This document shows positions 37,124 through 45,270 of a stretch of 64,000 bases of DNA, piece by piece. The stretch comes from Scalindua sp964344685. Its GTDB lineage: Bacteria; Planctomycetota; Brocadiia; Brocadiales; Scalinduaceae. The DNA lies in NCBI GenBank assembly GCA_964344685.1, contig CAYFOK010000007.1, positions 147,184 to 211,183 of the forward strand. The letters run 5' to 3'. Numbering within the stretch: the first letter of the stretch is position 1; each line of letters starts with the position of its first letter. The translations under genes were made by a program, and so were the position numbers. The notes under the pieces are model-generated. The model saw nothing but the letters and a program-made list of their open reading frames with translations, ran no database searches and had not been told where the DNA came from.

Positions 37124-38176
37124 ATGGAAGAGACAGAACACTCAGATATAAAAAGTAAAATCAGGCTTCGAGAGGAGCCTGAAATGTGGAAAATTATTGG
37201 CAGCAGTACAGAGATTAAGGACGTTCTCGCAAAAATACAGACCGTCCTGGAAAGTGATGTTCCGGTAGTTATTCAGGGAGAAACCGGTACGGGAAAAGAG
37301 CTGGTTACAAAGGCTATCCACTATAGAGGACCAAGAAGTAAGCAACCCCTATGCACGATAAACTGCGCGGCAATTCCAGAAAATCTGCTTGAGAGCGAGT
37401 TAATGGGACACGAGAAAGGCGCATTTACCGGAGCAATCCAGCAGCAGATAGGTAAACTTGAACGTGCAAACATGGGAACACTGTTTTTGGATGAAATAAC
37501 GGAGATGCCTCTAACCATGCAGGCAAAAATCCTGCGTGTTATTGAAGAGCAGGTATTCGAAAGAGTGGGTGGACAGAAACCTATCAAAACAAATGTACGT
37601 ATTATTTCTGCAAGTAATAAAGAATTATTAAGCGAAGTTAACTCTAATAACTTCAGAGAAGACCTCTATTACCGTCTTAATGTTTTTAGGATTTACATCC
37701 CTCCACTACGTGACAGAAAAGATGACATTCCGGAACTGGTTAATGTCTTTGTTAATAGATTTGGTGCACTATCAGGCAAAAAAATAAATAAATTAGACCC
37801 TTCTACCATGGATAAGCTGATAAGCTACCACTGGCCTGGAAATATCAGACAGCTTCAGAACAGCATAAGAAGAGCTATACTGATAACAACCAGTGATACG
37901 CTTCTCCCGGAACATTTTGAATTCCCGGATCTGGATGCAAATGACTTGAGGATGATTGAATCTCTTGAAGACGGGCTGTCCAAACTGGAAGCTGCACTGC
38001 GAAGAGGAGATGTGCTGCCATTGAGTGAAGTTGAAGAGATTTTTATCAGAAGAGCACTGAATGCAACAAATGGTAATATATCTGCTGCATCCGAAAAACT
38101 AGCTATTGGCAGGTCCACTGTCTATAGAAAGATGCAGGAGTACGGAATAAAGATAGAAGACTATCAAACAGTGTAA
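37124..38176 (+). CDS. Sigma54-dependent transcriptional activator without receiver domain
   Basis: The 350-residue protein is an NtrC-type AAA+ activator that lacks the usual N-terminal sensory domain: only about 25 residues precede the ATPase. All key motifs are intact: Walker A GETGTGKE (52-59), ELMGHEKGAFTGA with the sigma54-contacting loop (99-104), Walker B GTLFLDEIT, and the arginine-finger region. A Fis-type HTH lies at the C-terminus (NATNGNISAASEKLAIGRSTVYRKM, in part). It should activate sigma54 promoters such as the candidate at 41343, without phosphorylation. The start is preceded by GAGGAAAGG. Confidence 0.93.
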   Translation: MEETEHSDIKSKIRLREEPEMWKIIGSSTEIKDVLAKIQTVLESDVPVVIQGETGTGKELVTKAIHYRGPRSKQPLCTINCAAIPENLLESELMGHEKGAFTGAIQQQIGKLERANMGTLFLDEITEMPLTMQAKILRVIEEQVFERVGGQKPIKTNVRIISASNKELLSEVNSNNFREDLYYRLNVFRIYIPPLRDRKDDIPELVNVFVNRFGALSGKKINKLDPSTMDKLISYHWPGNIRQLQNSIRRAILITTSDTLLPEHFEFPDLDANDLRMIESLEDGLSKLEAALRRGDVLPLSEVEEIFIRRALNATNGNISAASEKLAIGRSTVYRKMQEYGIKIEDYQTV

Positions 38177-38262
38177 AAATTTAGAATTTTTATTGATTTG
38201 GTGATCAGCGTCTTATTCTTTAGGGTTTAAAAAAACTGGCGCAATCCCCGGGAGCATAAAAT

Positions 38263-40707
38263 ATCAAGCACTCAACCAATCAAAACTATTACGGCCTTTT
38301 CTGGGGGCTGTCAATCGCCGCAATCATATCCTTATTATATTTCACAGGGGTTTTCAACCGCCTTGAAAAACTTTTATATGACTGGCGTATCACACACAAC
38401 GCGCATAAAAACACTCCTGATATTCCAAAGATCGCCATAATAGGTATTTCAGATAAAGACATGGAACATCTGGGAAGGTGGCCATGGCCAAGGAATCGTT
38501 ATGCAGAATTACTCTACTACCTTAAAGAAGGTGGTGCCGGTACGATCGCCTTTGATATGTTCTTTGATCTGCCTGATATAAAACACCCCAAAAATGATTT
38601 GGCATTATCGGATGCTGCCAGTGACATCGGCTCTACTATTTTCCCGGTATGGAGCCCTACCGCCAATCTTTTAAGATCCAGACCCACAGACGGAGTCTAC
38701 AAAGGAAGGTTAAGTAAAAATATAGATATAATCGCCGATTCTGCAAAGGGTATAGGCCATTTGAACGTTTTCTATGACAGTGATGGTGTAGCGAGAAGTA
38801 CACCCATCCTTATAGCTGGTACCGATAGCAATGAGAAGTTTATACCTCTTTCTCTTGCCGTCTTCCTGGAACAAATGGGGATTGATCAGAAAATGGAATT
38901 ACATCCAGGAGAATCATTAAAAGCAGGAAACCTGCATATACCACTTGACTCAAGGAGTTGTATTCCTATCAATTATATTAATTTTGAAAAAGAGGTACAT
39001 ATCTATCATGGAACAAATATTAAGTGGATAGAAAAGCTTGGCCAGGAAAAGCCCATAACATTGTACTCTTTTTATGATGTGTCTCCGCAGAATGAGAACA
39101 GGGTTCCCGCAGAACAATTCAAAGACAAAATTGTTTTTATAGGAGTAGCAACACCGGGATCAGAACAGGATGTCCATGTGACACCATTTGGCCGTAAATT
39201 CGGCATATTCATCCAGGCAAATCTTCTTTATAATTTTTTAGCAAAAAGACTCATATCTATACCGAGGCCTTTCTACACAATCTCAATAATAACCGCACTG
39301 TCCATTATCTTCAGCATGTTAATCTTCAAAATACATGTCAGGGGCGGTATGTACATGCTGCTTGCCGGCGGCTTTCTGGTTTTATTCGCACTATCGGCAA
39401 TTATAGCATTTACTGGACTGATACTATTCCAGAAATTAAATTTAATGATAGATATGATTCCTTACACTGCCATGTTACTTATGCTTGTAGGAACCTGCCT
39501 GGCAGTAAATCTGGGTTCGGTCAGTGGAGAATCTGCCATGAGAGACCTGCAGTTAAACCTGCTGTTGGAAGTGGGTGAGATTACAACGTCTAAAGACGAA
39601 TCAGCTCAATATTCGTTAAAATCTTTTAAGGAAGACATTGAGATTACATCTGCACTTGCAATACCATCAATACCTCCGGAAGAATTTCTGGAACCGATAA
39701 TGAGAATAACCCACTGCGAAGCGGCTGCCCTGTATACACTGGATGATGAAAACAGTTACATATATTCAGCTTTTACCGGACTTGGAGAGATCAAGGATGA
39801 TTCACAAAGAATTGCAAACTCAGTTAACGAATGGATACAATCTGAAGCAAAGCCGTTCTGGGTTGAAAATGTATCAAAACATCCAGAACTGTCACATATA
39901 AATAGTAACAAGCTACGCTCCTTCCTGGCTGTACCTCTAATTGTAAAGAAACAAACAGTAGGAATTATTTATCTTTATAATAAACAAATATCAAAAATCT
40001 CACCATTTGTAGAGTTTACTGCAGAGGAGTTGAGATTGATCTCATCATTCTCTCACCAAGTGGGAATTGCCGTAGAAAACCACAGACTTTATTCGGATAT
40101 TCACAATATTTTTCTGGATTATATCAAGTCGATTGCTGCGGCTCTTGATGCAAGAGATGCGTATACACACGGACACTCTCGTAGAGTGGCAGAGTTCTGT
40201 GTTCGTATGGGAAAGGCTTTAGGCCTTTCAGAAGGCGAACTGGAATTTCTGGAACTATCCGCTACCATCCACGATATAGGCAAGATCGGAATAGGGGAAA
40301 GTGTTTTAAACAAACCGGGCAAATTAACTGATGAAGAATTTTTGATAATCAAATCACATGTTGTAAAAGGCAGTAAAATCCTTGAACCTATGTCTCGATT
40401 GCGTGCCTTAATGCCGGGTGTACGCCATCATCATGAGCGTTATGACGGTAAAGGGTATCCGGACGGTTTGAAAGGCGATGAAATCCACCTTGTTGCCAGG
40501 ATCATTTCAATTGCCGATACGTACGATGCAATGACAACCAGCAGGGTTTACAGAAAGGGGCTGCCAAAAAAGATAGCTTTTAAAGAGATCGAAAAAGGAG
40601 CGGGAACTCAGTTCGACCCGAAACTGACATCTATATTTGTTGACTTTATGAGAAACAATGAGAAAATGACAGACGCCGAAAAAGATGTTTTAGAAGTGCA
40701 GTCATAG
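38263..40707 (+). CDS. CHASE2-GAF-HD-GYP membrane protein, c-di-GMP phosphodiesterase
   Basis: The frame from the first ATG (38461) encodes 748 residues, but the CHASE2 domain and its first membrane helix start earlier. In-frame codons 38260-38460 read as a typical CHASE2 start (GLFWGLSIAAIISLLYF, then LYDWRI and IAIIGISDKD), and the frame is closed by TAA at 38257. No ATG/GTG/TTG occurs there; ATC at 38263 has GGGAG eight bases upstream and would give 814 residues. After the extracytoplasmic CHASE2 sensor come three membrane helices, a GAF domain and a complete HD-GYP domain (HSRRVAEF, HDIGK, HHHERYDGKGYPDG). It likely degrades c-di-GMP in response to an outside signal. Confidence 0.88.
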   Translation: MKHSTNQNYYGLFWGLSIAAIISLLYFTGVFNRLEKLLYDWRITHNAHKNTPDIPKIAIIGISDKDMEHLGRWPWPRNRYAELLYYLKEGGAGTIAFDMFFDLPDIKHPKNDLALSDAASDIGSTIFPVWSPTANLLRSRPTDGVYKGRLSKNIDIIADSAKGIGHLNVFYDSDGVARSTPILIAGTDSNEKFIPLSLAVFLEQMGIDQKMELHPGESLKAGNLHIPLDSRSCIPINYINFEKEVHIYHGTNIKWIEKLGQEKPITLYSFYDVSPQNENRVPAEQFKDKIVFIGVATPGSEQDVHVTPFGRKFGIFIQANLLYNFLAKRLISIPRPFYTISIITALSIIFSMLIFKIHVRGGMYMLLAGGFLVLFALSAIIAFTGLILFQKLNLMIDMIPYTAMLLMLVGTCLAVNLGSVSGESAMRDLQLNLLLEVGEITTSKDESAQYSLKSFKEDIEITSALAIPSIPPEEFLEPIMRITHCEAAALYTLDDENSYIYSAFTGLGEIKDDSQRIANSVNEWIQSEAKPFWVENVSKHPELSHINSNKLRSFLAVPLIVKKQTVGIIYLYNKQISKISPFVEFTAEELRLISSFSHQVGIAVENHRLYSDIHNIFLDYIKSIAAALDARDAYTHGHSRRVAEFCVRMGKALGLSEGELEFLELSATIHDIGKIGIGESVLNKPGKLTDEEFLIIKSHVVKGSKILEPMSRLRALMPGVRHHHERYDGKGYPDGLKGDEIHLVARIISIADTYDAMTTSRVYRKGLPKKIAFKEIEKGAGTQFDPKLTSIFVDFMRNNEKMTDAEKDVLEVQS

Positions 40708-40806
40708 AAAATTACCGGGTTAAACGGTATATGAGAAAATATTGTCACTGAACCTCAATTTTATGTTATGTTTTATAAAAAAATTTTTTAAATAAAGGAT
40801 GATCTT

Positions 40807-40980
40807 ATGGAAGAAAAAGAACAACAAGCCAAAGAAGATCGAAGGAAGCATACGGTACGCAGAAAAACTTCTGATCGCAGAACGTCTAACATCCTGGACT
40901 ACGAAATACTAAACCTTAGTAGACCGGATAAAAGGAGTGGATTAGACATAAGAAGTGGAAAAGACAGAAGAAATAAGTAA
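40807..40980 (+). CDS. Small Arg-rich protein of unknown function
   Basis: A 57-residue ORF begins at ATG 40807 behind AAAGGATG. It is dominated by charged residues and R/D/K clusters: EDRRKHTVRRK, SDRRTSN, then DKRSGLDIRS and KDRRNK. Repeating DRR-type short motifs occur in small bacterial proteins of unknown role. It is about 100 bp downstream of the CHASE2 gene and is too short to be in most ORF lists. The ribosome site and continuous frame are the support. Confidence 0.5.
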   Translation: MEEKEQQAKEDRRKHTVRRKTSDRRTSNILDYEILNLSRPDKRSGLDIRSGKDRRNK

Positions 40981-41342
40981 TACAAACCAAGCTTAGAGTG
41001 GAAGAATTTCAGGGTATTTTTGTACCGAAATAACCGGGTGAAATACCCCAATAGTCTGGGGAATCTGCCCCGGTTTAACCAATGATCAGGTGAATATGCC
41101 TGAACTGATTATACCATATCAGGTTGCCATTTAGTAACATAAACCCGCCCTCCGCCATAATAAATGTCTAAGTATTAAACACTTATATTAGATATTGTTA
41201 ATTTTAGTATAATAAAGGCATTAAAGAAATAAACATAATATTTTTCCACCAAATTAACAGGTCTGACAAGATGATTACACGCAGCCAGTTATATCCCAAC
41301 ATATTCTCACAGATAGACTTAAAAAGATTTGCCCTGAGTTAC
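40981..41342. other. Intergenic with a nested hairpin element
   Basis: The gap between the small gene and the pseudopilin gene contains a structured element at 41032-41075: a perfect outer 7-bp arm pair AACCGGG (41032-41038) and CCCGGTT (41069-41075) enclosing CCCC (41046-41049) paired with GGGG (41058-41061). It includes the 10-mer ACCGGGTGAA shared with 24675 and 35913. A further TCAGG/CCTGA hairpin lies just right. No T-run follows, so it resembles a repeat or RNA structure more than a terminator. Confidence 0.45.
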
Positions 41343-41358
41343 TGGCATATATTTTGCG
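41343..41358 (+). promoter_or_regulatory. Candidate sigma54 promoter before the pseudopilin cluster
   Basis: TGGCAT-N5-TTTGC is present with GG at 41344-41345 and GC at 41356-41357, the exact spacing of the -24/-12 sigma54 consensus TGGCAC-N5-TTGC. It lies about 110 bp before the ATG of the first pseudopilin gene (41468), and a sigma54 activator gene is 3 kb upstream. Only the C at the sixth position differs from the core consensus. Confidence 0.55.
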
Positions 41359-41467
41359 CCACTAATTATATTTCTTACCATTTAACCGTATAAGTTGAAG
41401 ATGCTGAAAATGGTAGGAAATTTTTCAATAAATTTATCGATTAATTAACGTATATAACTGAAAATAT

Positions 41468-42205
41468 ATGATTTCGAAACTGATTCGCAAAAATAGAAAC
41501 AGAGGATTCACACTAATTGAAATCCTGGTAACGATCAGGATAATCGGCGTACTGGCAGGCATTGGAATCATATCTCTCGGCAAGATAAGGCCATCGAAAA
41601 ACCAGACAACGTGCATAAACAACCAGAGGGGAATATCTCAGGGATTGCAAATGTATTATAACGACTACATGACATTCCCGGATGATGGTTATCCTGCTGA
41701 AGAAGAAACTCTTGATTTAATCGCTGATACAAAGGCTATGACAGAAGCTGTTAGACAACATATAGAAGATACAAATGTATCACTGGATTTACCGGTATCA
41801 GATGTCATATACGGCGCATTTATAGATCGTCGGCAATTGAAATCAACCTATCTGGTTTCGAGTGACATTGAATGGATCTACTCTCAGACGGCCATACCTC
41901 CATCTTACAATGCACTCATTGAGGTAATAAATTCTGATGATGGAATTACTTCTAGTGCATACCGAGGGATCATTGATGCATATACAACTTTATCAGATGC
42001 TATTCTGAGCGCTGCCATAAGTGCAGATATAATGAGTTACTCAGATAATGAGAATGCCTTAATTAATAAAAGCCCTTTGTCAGAACCTGTTCTCAATACA
42101 TTGGTAAATACAGAAGGTTTAATGTATTCTTCTGTCTATTTGAATGTACTTCTTGCCAACTCTCCGGGATTGCCACAGAGCATCATAAACCAGTTAAATG
42201 CCTGA
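41468..42205 (+). CDS. Type IV pilin-like pseudopilin with unusual C-terminal domain
   Basis: The 245-residue protein has a prepilin leader of 13 basic residues, cleavage site G-FTLIE with Glu at +5, and a hydrophobic helix. The pilin helix is then followed by a region unlike pilins, with helical repeats resembling LLANSPL-type segments (ALINKSPLSEPVLNTLVNTEG, in part, and LNVLLANSPGLPQSIINQL). Translation in the +1/-1 frame continues sensibly after the stop (SLDADDRQTVLDAQ at 42211-42252, then TAA), which suggests a one-base frameshift near 42203 at the C-terminus. A ribosome site is weak. It may be the cluster's lead subunit. Confidence 0.75.
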   Translation: MISKLIRKNRNRGFTLIEILVTIRIIGVLAGIGIISLGKIRPSKNQTTCINNQRGISQGLQMYYNDYMTFPDDGYPAEEETLDLIADTKAMTEAVRQHIEDTNVSLDLPVSDVIYGAFIDRRQLKSTYLVSSDIEWIYSQTAIPPSYNALIEVINSDDGITSSAYRGIIDAYTTLSDAILSAAISADIMSYSDNENALINKSPLSEPVLNTLVNTEGLMYSSVYLNVLLANSPGLPQSIINQLNA

Positions 42206-42502
42206 ATACATCATTGGATGCTGATGATCGACAGACGGTTTTAGATGCACAGTAATGAAGATGCAGGAGGCTGGAAACTGTATATACGTTTAAGTTGTGG
42301 ATTGCAGGTTACGGGTTACAGAAAAATAACACATAAATACAACATACTGTAATTCACGTGGTTACTGCCCACATTAAAAATATATCTTTTCGTTCTTTTA
42401 AGCAAAAGCTTTTTACTTGAATATTTCACCTACTTGAGATAGAGTAAACTTAGAGCTACTAAAGATTTAGAGTTAAAATCTTACTAGATCAAGGAATTTA
42501 AA
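42206..42502. other. Intergenic between pseudopilin and MshEN-like gene
   Basis: About 297 bp. The first 47 bases look like out-of-frame continuation of the pseudopilin gene. The remainder is AT-rich with no clear promoter or hairpin. Confidence 0.3.
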
Positions 42503-42859
42503 ATGAGATTTGGTGAATATTTAATAAAGGGGGAATTGATAGATGAGAGCGAACTTGAAGACGCCCTTAAGTTTCAGAAGGAAAAGCACATAACACTTGG
42601 TGTACTGGCTGTAAAAGATAATTTTATAAGTAACCAGTAATTGAGTATAATTCTGGACAACCAGAGAGAAAGAGGAGGCCTCTTCGGAGAAATCGCAACT
42701 GACTTGGGATTTATAAGTAAGGAAGATATTGAAAAGCTCCTTGTATTGCAAAAAGAAAAACGCAATCTTCTTGGTGAGATTTTGGTTCTTTATGGCGCAC
42801 TAAGCAAGGCAGAGATGGAAGAGGAATTGAGGCAGTTTCATGAATTAAGAGAGAAGTAG
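42503..42859 (+). pseudogene. Tandem MshEN-like protein interrupted by an in-frame TAA
   Basis: ATG 42503 with AAGGA upstream opens a frame of 45 codons that ends at TAA 42638-42640. The same frame continues for another 72 codons to 42859. Both parts share one pattern repeated four times: RFGEYLIKGELIDESELEDAL, TLGVLAVKDNFISN-stop-LSIIL, LFGEIATDLGFISKEDIEKLL and LLGEILVLYGALSKAEMEEEL, resembling the xLGxxLxxxGxxxxxxLxxAL motif of MshEN domains that bind c-di-GMP. The stop sits where Gln is expected (CAA to TAA is one transition). The downstream part lacks its own ribosome site, so it is best read as one broken gene, or a recoded one. Confidence 0.7.
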
Positions 42860-42987
42860 AGAATATATAAAAAGCTTACCATCAGAGACATAACCCCCTG
42901 TCGAGAGCTACCTCTTTCAAAAGCTACTACAGCCACAGCAAACTCGGCCATAAAAAGTAGAATTGTAAATAATAATGAGGAGAGACA

Positions 42988-43236
42988 ATGATGAAAAAAT
43001 CTGTTGAACCTTTTCACAACTCTAAGAAAAACGCTCAGTCAAAACCGGCTGACAGTGGCGAGTTATTAGAGGGTTTTGACGAAAGGCGACGAGCCTTTTT
43101 GAAAAAGCTTCTTGTCTCGGCAGCGTACGTTACACCTGCTGTATTATCATTTTCCATTGCAGATATAGAGGCAGGGCGCAGAAGAAGAAAGCGCCCAACC
43201 AAGAAGAAGAGAAAGAAGAAGAGACGCAGGAGGTGA
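42988..43236 (+). CDS. Small RR-signal protein with polybasic tail
   Basis: The 82-residue product has a hydrophilic N-terminus, then ERRRAFLKKLLVSAAYVTPAVLSFS, which resembles a twin-arginine signal (consensus S/TRRxFLK followed by a hydrophobic stretch). Almost all of the rest is Arg and Lys: the last 19 residues contain only R, K, P and T. GAGGAG precedes the tandem ATG. Small proteins with this layout are seen in several bacteria but have no known role; the tail could bind acidic polymer, nucleic acid or lipid. It sits between the broken MshEN gene and the first ATPase gene. Confidence 0.65.
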   Translation: MMKKSVEPFHNSKKNAQSKPADSGELLEGFDERRRAFLKKLLVSAAYVTPAVLSFSIADIEAGRRRRKRPTKKKRKKKRRRR

Positions 43237-43373
43237 CGTTAAAAAGATGGCCAGGAGTGGAAGATGGAGATGCCCGGCAGCTTTTTATTTCTATACACAT
43301 TCAAGGTCCATTATCAACCAAAATAACTGACAACAACCGTTTTTTCACAATTACTCATTAACCATATAGTTAA

Positions 43374-45077
43374 ATGAAAACTTCATTTACATCTCTGGGA
43401 CAAATGCTGCAAGAGAAGGGAATAATCTCCGAAGAGCAGCTGAATAAAGCCCTGGCACAGCAGAAGAGGCAATCAATCAGGCTGGGAGAAGCGTTAACAG
43501 AGATGGGTTATGCCAACGCTGAGGACATAACAAAAAGTCTGGCAGAGCAATTTGATTTTCAAGCCGTCAATCCCATGGCGGCTCCAATCCCTGAAGATGT
43601 GATAAACACCGTCCCAATAGACATCGCAAAAAAACATAATATTGTACCTGTAGCAAAACAAGGAGAACTGCTTATCATCGCTATAAGCGATCCGCTGGAT
43701 ATCAGTACGCTCGAAGACATTCGTTTCACACTGAATATTAATGTCGAATGCGCACTTGCAACGAAGAACAACATAGATGATGCTATAAAAAAATATTATG
43801 ACAAGGAGAGAGCAGTCTCTTTCGATGGTTACCTGGACGGATTTCAGTCAATAATAGCCGGTACCGATAAATCTCTGGACTATACATTTAGTACCGAGGA
43901 AGAGGCGGAAGCACCAATTGTCAAGCTCGTTACCTTTATCATTGACGAAGCTGTTAAGACCAGAGCCAGTGATATTCATATCGAACCATTTCCAAACAGA
44001 ACCCGTATAAGATATAGAATTGATGGTGTATGTCAGGAAGTGCACTCAATTTCAAAACGCATACACGAAGCACTGATTTCCAGAATAAAAATTCTCTCTG
44101 AAATTGATATTACAGAAAAAAGAAAACCGCAGGACGGACGCATAAGCTCAGAAGTTGCAGATAAGCCTATAGATATAAGGGTAAGCACAATACCAACCAC
44201 CTGTGGTGAAAGTATAGTAATGAGAATTCTGGAAAAATCTACAGTGGTTATACAGCTGAAGAACATGGGGTTCTCTGATCATGATCTAAGCAGCTTCAGA
44301 AGCATATTAAAAAAACCGAACGGTATATTCCTCATTACCGGACCTACCGGCAGCGGTAAATCGACAACCCTTTATGCATCCCTGAATGAAGTAGATCGTT
44401 CAGAAAAAAAGATCATAACCGTAGAAGACCCGATAGAGTACAATCTATCAGGTATTAACCAGTGCCAGGTTAATGAGATGATTGGAATGACATTTCCCAG
44501 TATACTCCGTTCAGTACTTCGACAGGACCCGAACATAATCGTCATAGGAGAGATTCGTGATGCAGAGACGGCAGAGATCGCAGTCACATCCGCATTAACA
44601 GGGCATATGGTTATGAGCACACTTCATACAAATGATGCACCCTCAGCAATAGCAAGGCTTGTCGATATGGGTATTAAGCCCTTTCTTATATCATCTTCGA
44701 TCCAGGCAGTCCTGGCACAACGCCTTGTCAGGGTTATATGTCCAAGGTGCAAAGTACCGTATAAATTAGAAAATGATATTCTGGAGGCAGCAAGCATAAA
44801 TGGTTTTGAGCTTGGAAATACAGAGTACTACCACGGTGAAGGATGTGAATATTGTAATAAAACCGGGTATCGCGGCAGACAACCAATTTTTGAGTTTATG
44901 AGCATAAATGCTGAAATAAGAGATGCCATATATAGAAATATAGGAATAAGTGAACTGAGAAAGATTACACATTCTAATGGAATGACTACATTAGCTGAAG
45001 ACGGACTGAGACTGGCGCGTGAGCAAATCACGACACTGGACGAAGTAATGAGGATCACTGCGTTAGAGGCAATTTGA
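43374..45077 (+). CDS. GspE/PilB-type secretion ATPase 1 with MshEN-like N-terminus
   Basis: The 567-residue protein powers pseudopilus or pilus assembly. Residues 5-60 contain two MshEN-type motifs (SLGQMLQEKGIISEEQLNKAL and RLGEALTEMG) that bind c-di-GMP in related ATPases. The core has Walker A GPTGSGKS (323-330), Walker B with the Asp box VIGEIRD (390-396), the His box STLHTND (415-421) and a four-Cys zinc motif (CPRC at 456-459 and CEYC at 491-494). It lies directly upstream of a second, similar ATPase gene; the two are probably not redundant. Confidence 0.93.
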   Translation: MKTSFTSLGQMLQEKGIISEEQLNKALAQQKRQSIRLGEALTEMGYANAEDITKSLAEQFDFQAVNPMAAPIPEDVINTVPIDIAKKHNIVPVAKQGELLIIAISDPLDISTLEDIRFTLNINVECALATKNNIDDAIKKYYDKERAVSFDGYLDGFQSIIAGTDKSLDYTFSTEEEAEAPIVKLVTFIIDEAVKTRASDIHIEPFPNRTRIRYRIDGVCQEVHSISKRIHEALISRIKILSEIDITEKRKPQDGRISSEVADKPIDIRVSTIPTTCGESIVMRILEKSTVVIQLKNMGFSDHDLSSFRSILKKPNGIFLITGPTGSGKSTTLYASLNEVDRSEKKIITVEDPIEYNLSGINQCQVNEMIGMTFPSILRSVLRQDPNIIVIGEIRDAETAEIAVTSALTGHMVMSTLHTNDAPSAIARLVDMGIKPFLISSSIQAVLAQRLVRVICPRCKVPYKLENDILEAASINGFELGNTEYYHGEGCEYCNKTGYRGRQPIFEFMSINAEIRDAIYRNIGISELRKITHSNGMTTLAEDGLRLAREQITTLDEVMRITALEAI

Positions 45078-45173
45078 AACGCAGCACTGATGCACTGAAG
45101 CGATAAATATTTATGTTCTTTTTCTTGTATGATAAGACAATACCAAAAACTTAACCTTTCTCTATAATCCTTC

Positions 45174-45211
45174 CCGCCTGTACCTGTTCAAACAGGGATT
45201 CATCCGGGCGG
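45174..45211. repeat. Nested palindrome before the second ATPase gene (TCCCGCCTG family)
   Basis: CCGCC (45174-45178) pairs with GGCGG (45207-45211), enclosing a second hairpin CCTGT (45183-45187) with ACAGG (45192-45196). The left arm reads TTCCCGCCTG and is shared with intergenic elements at 29911 and 54142. It lies about 60 bp before the ATG of the gene at 45271. Confidence 0.45.
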
Positions 45212-45270
45212 ACATGGTAATAACATATGGCAATACCGATCTTTTCATAAACCCTGAAGCAGGAAATAGT

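Noticed and set aside
40981..41467. c-di-GMP riboswitch (GEMM-I or class II) before the pseudopilin gene
   Set aside because: I looked for the conserved GEMM core and tetraloop receptor and did not find them; the visible hairpins do not match.
42641..42859. Independent 72-residue gene starting at TTG 42641
   Set aside because: The frame is continuous with the part upstream, the MshEN motif spans the stop and no ribosome site precedes TTG; a broken single gene fits better.
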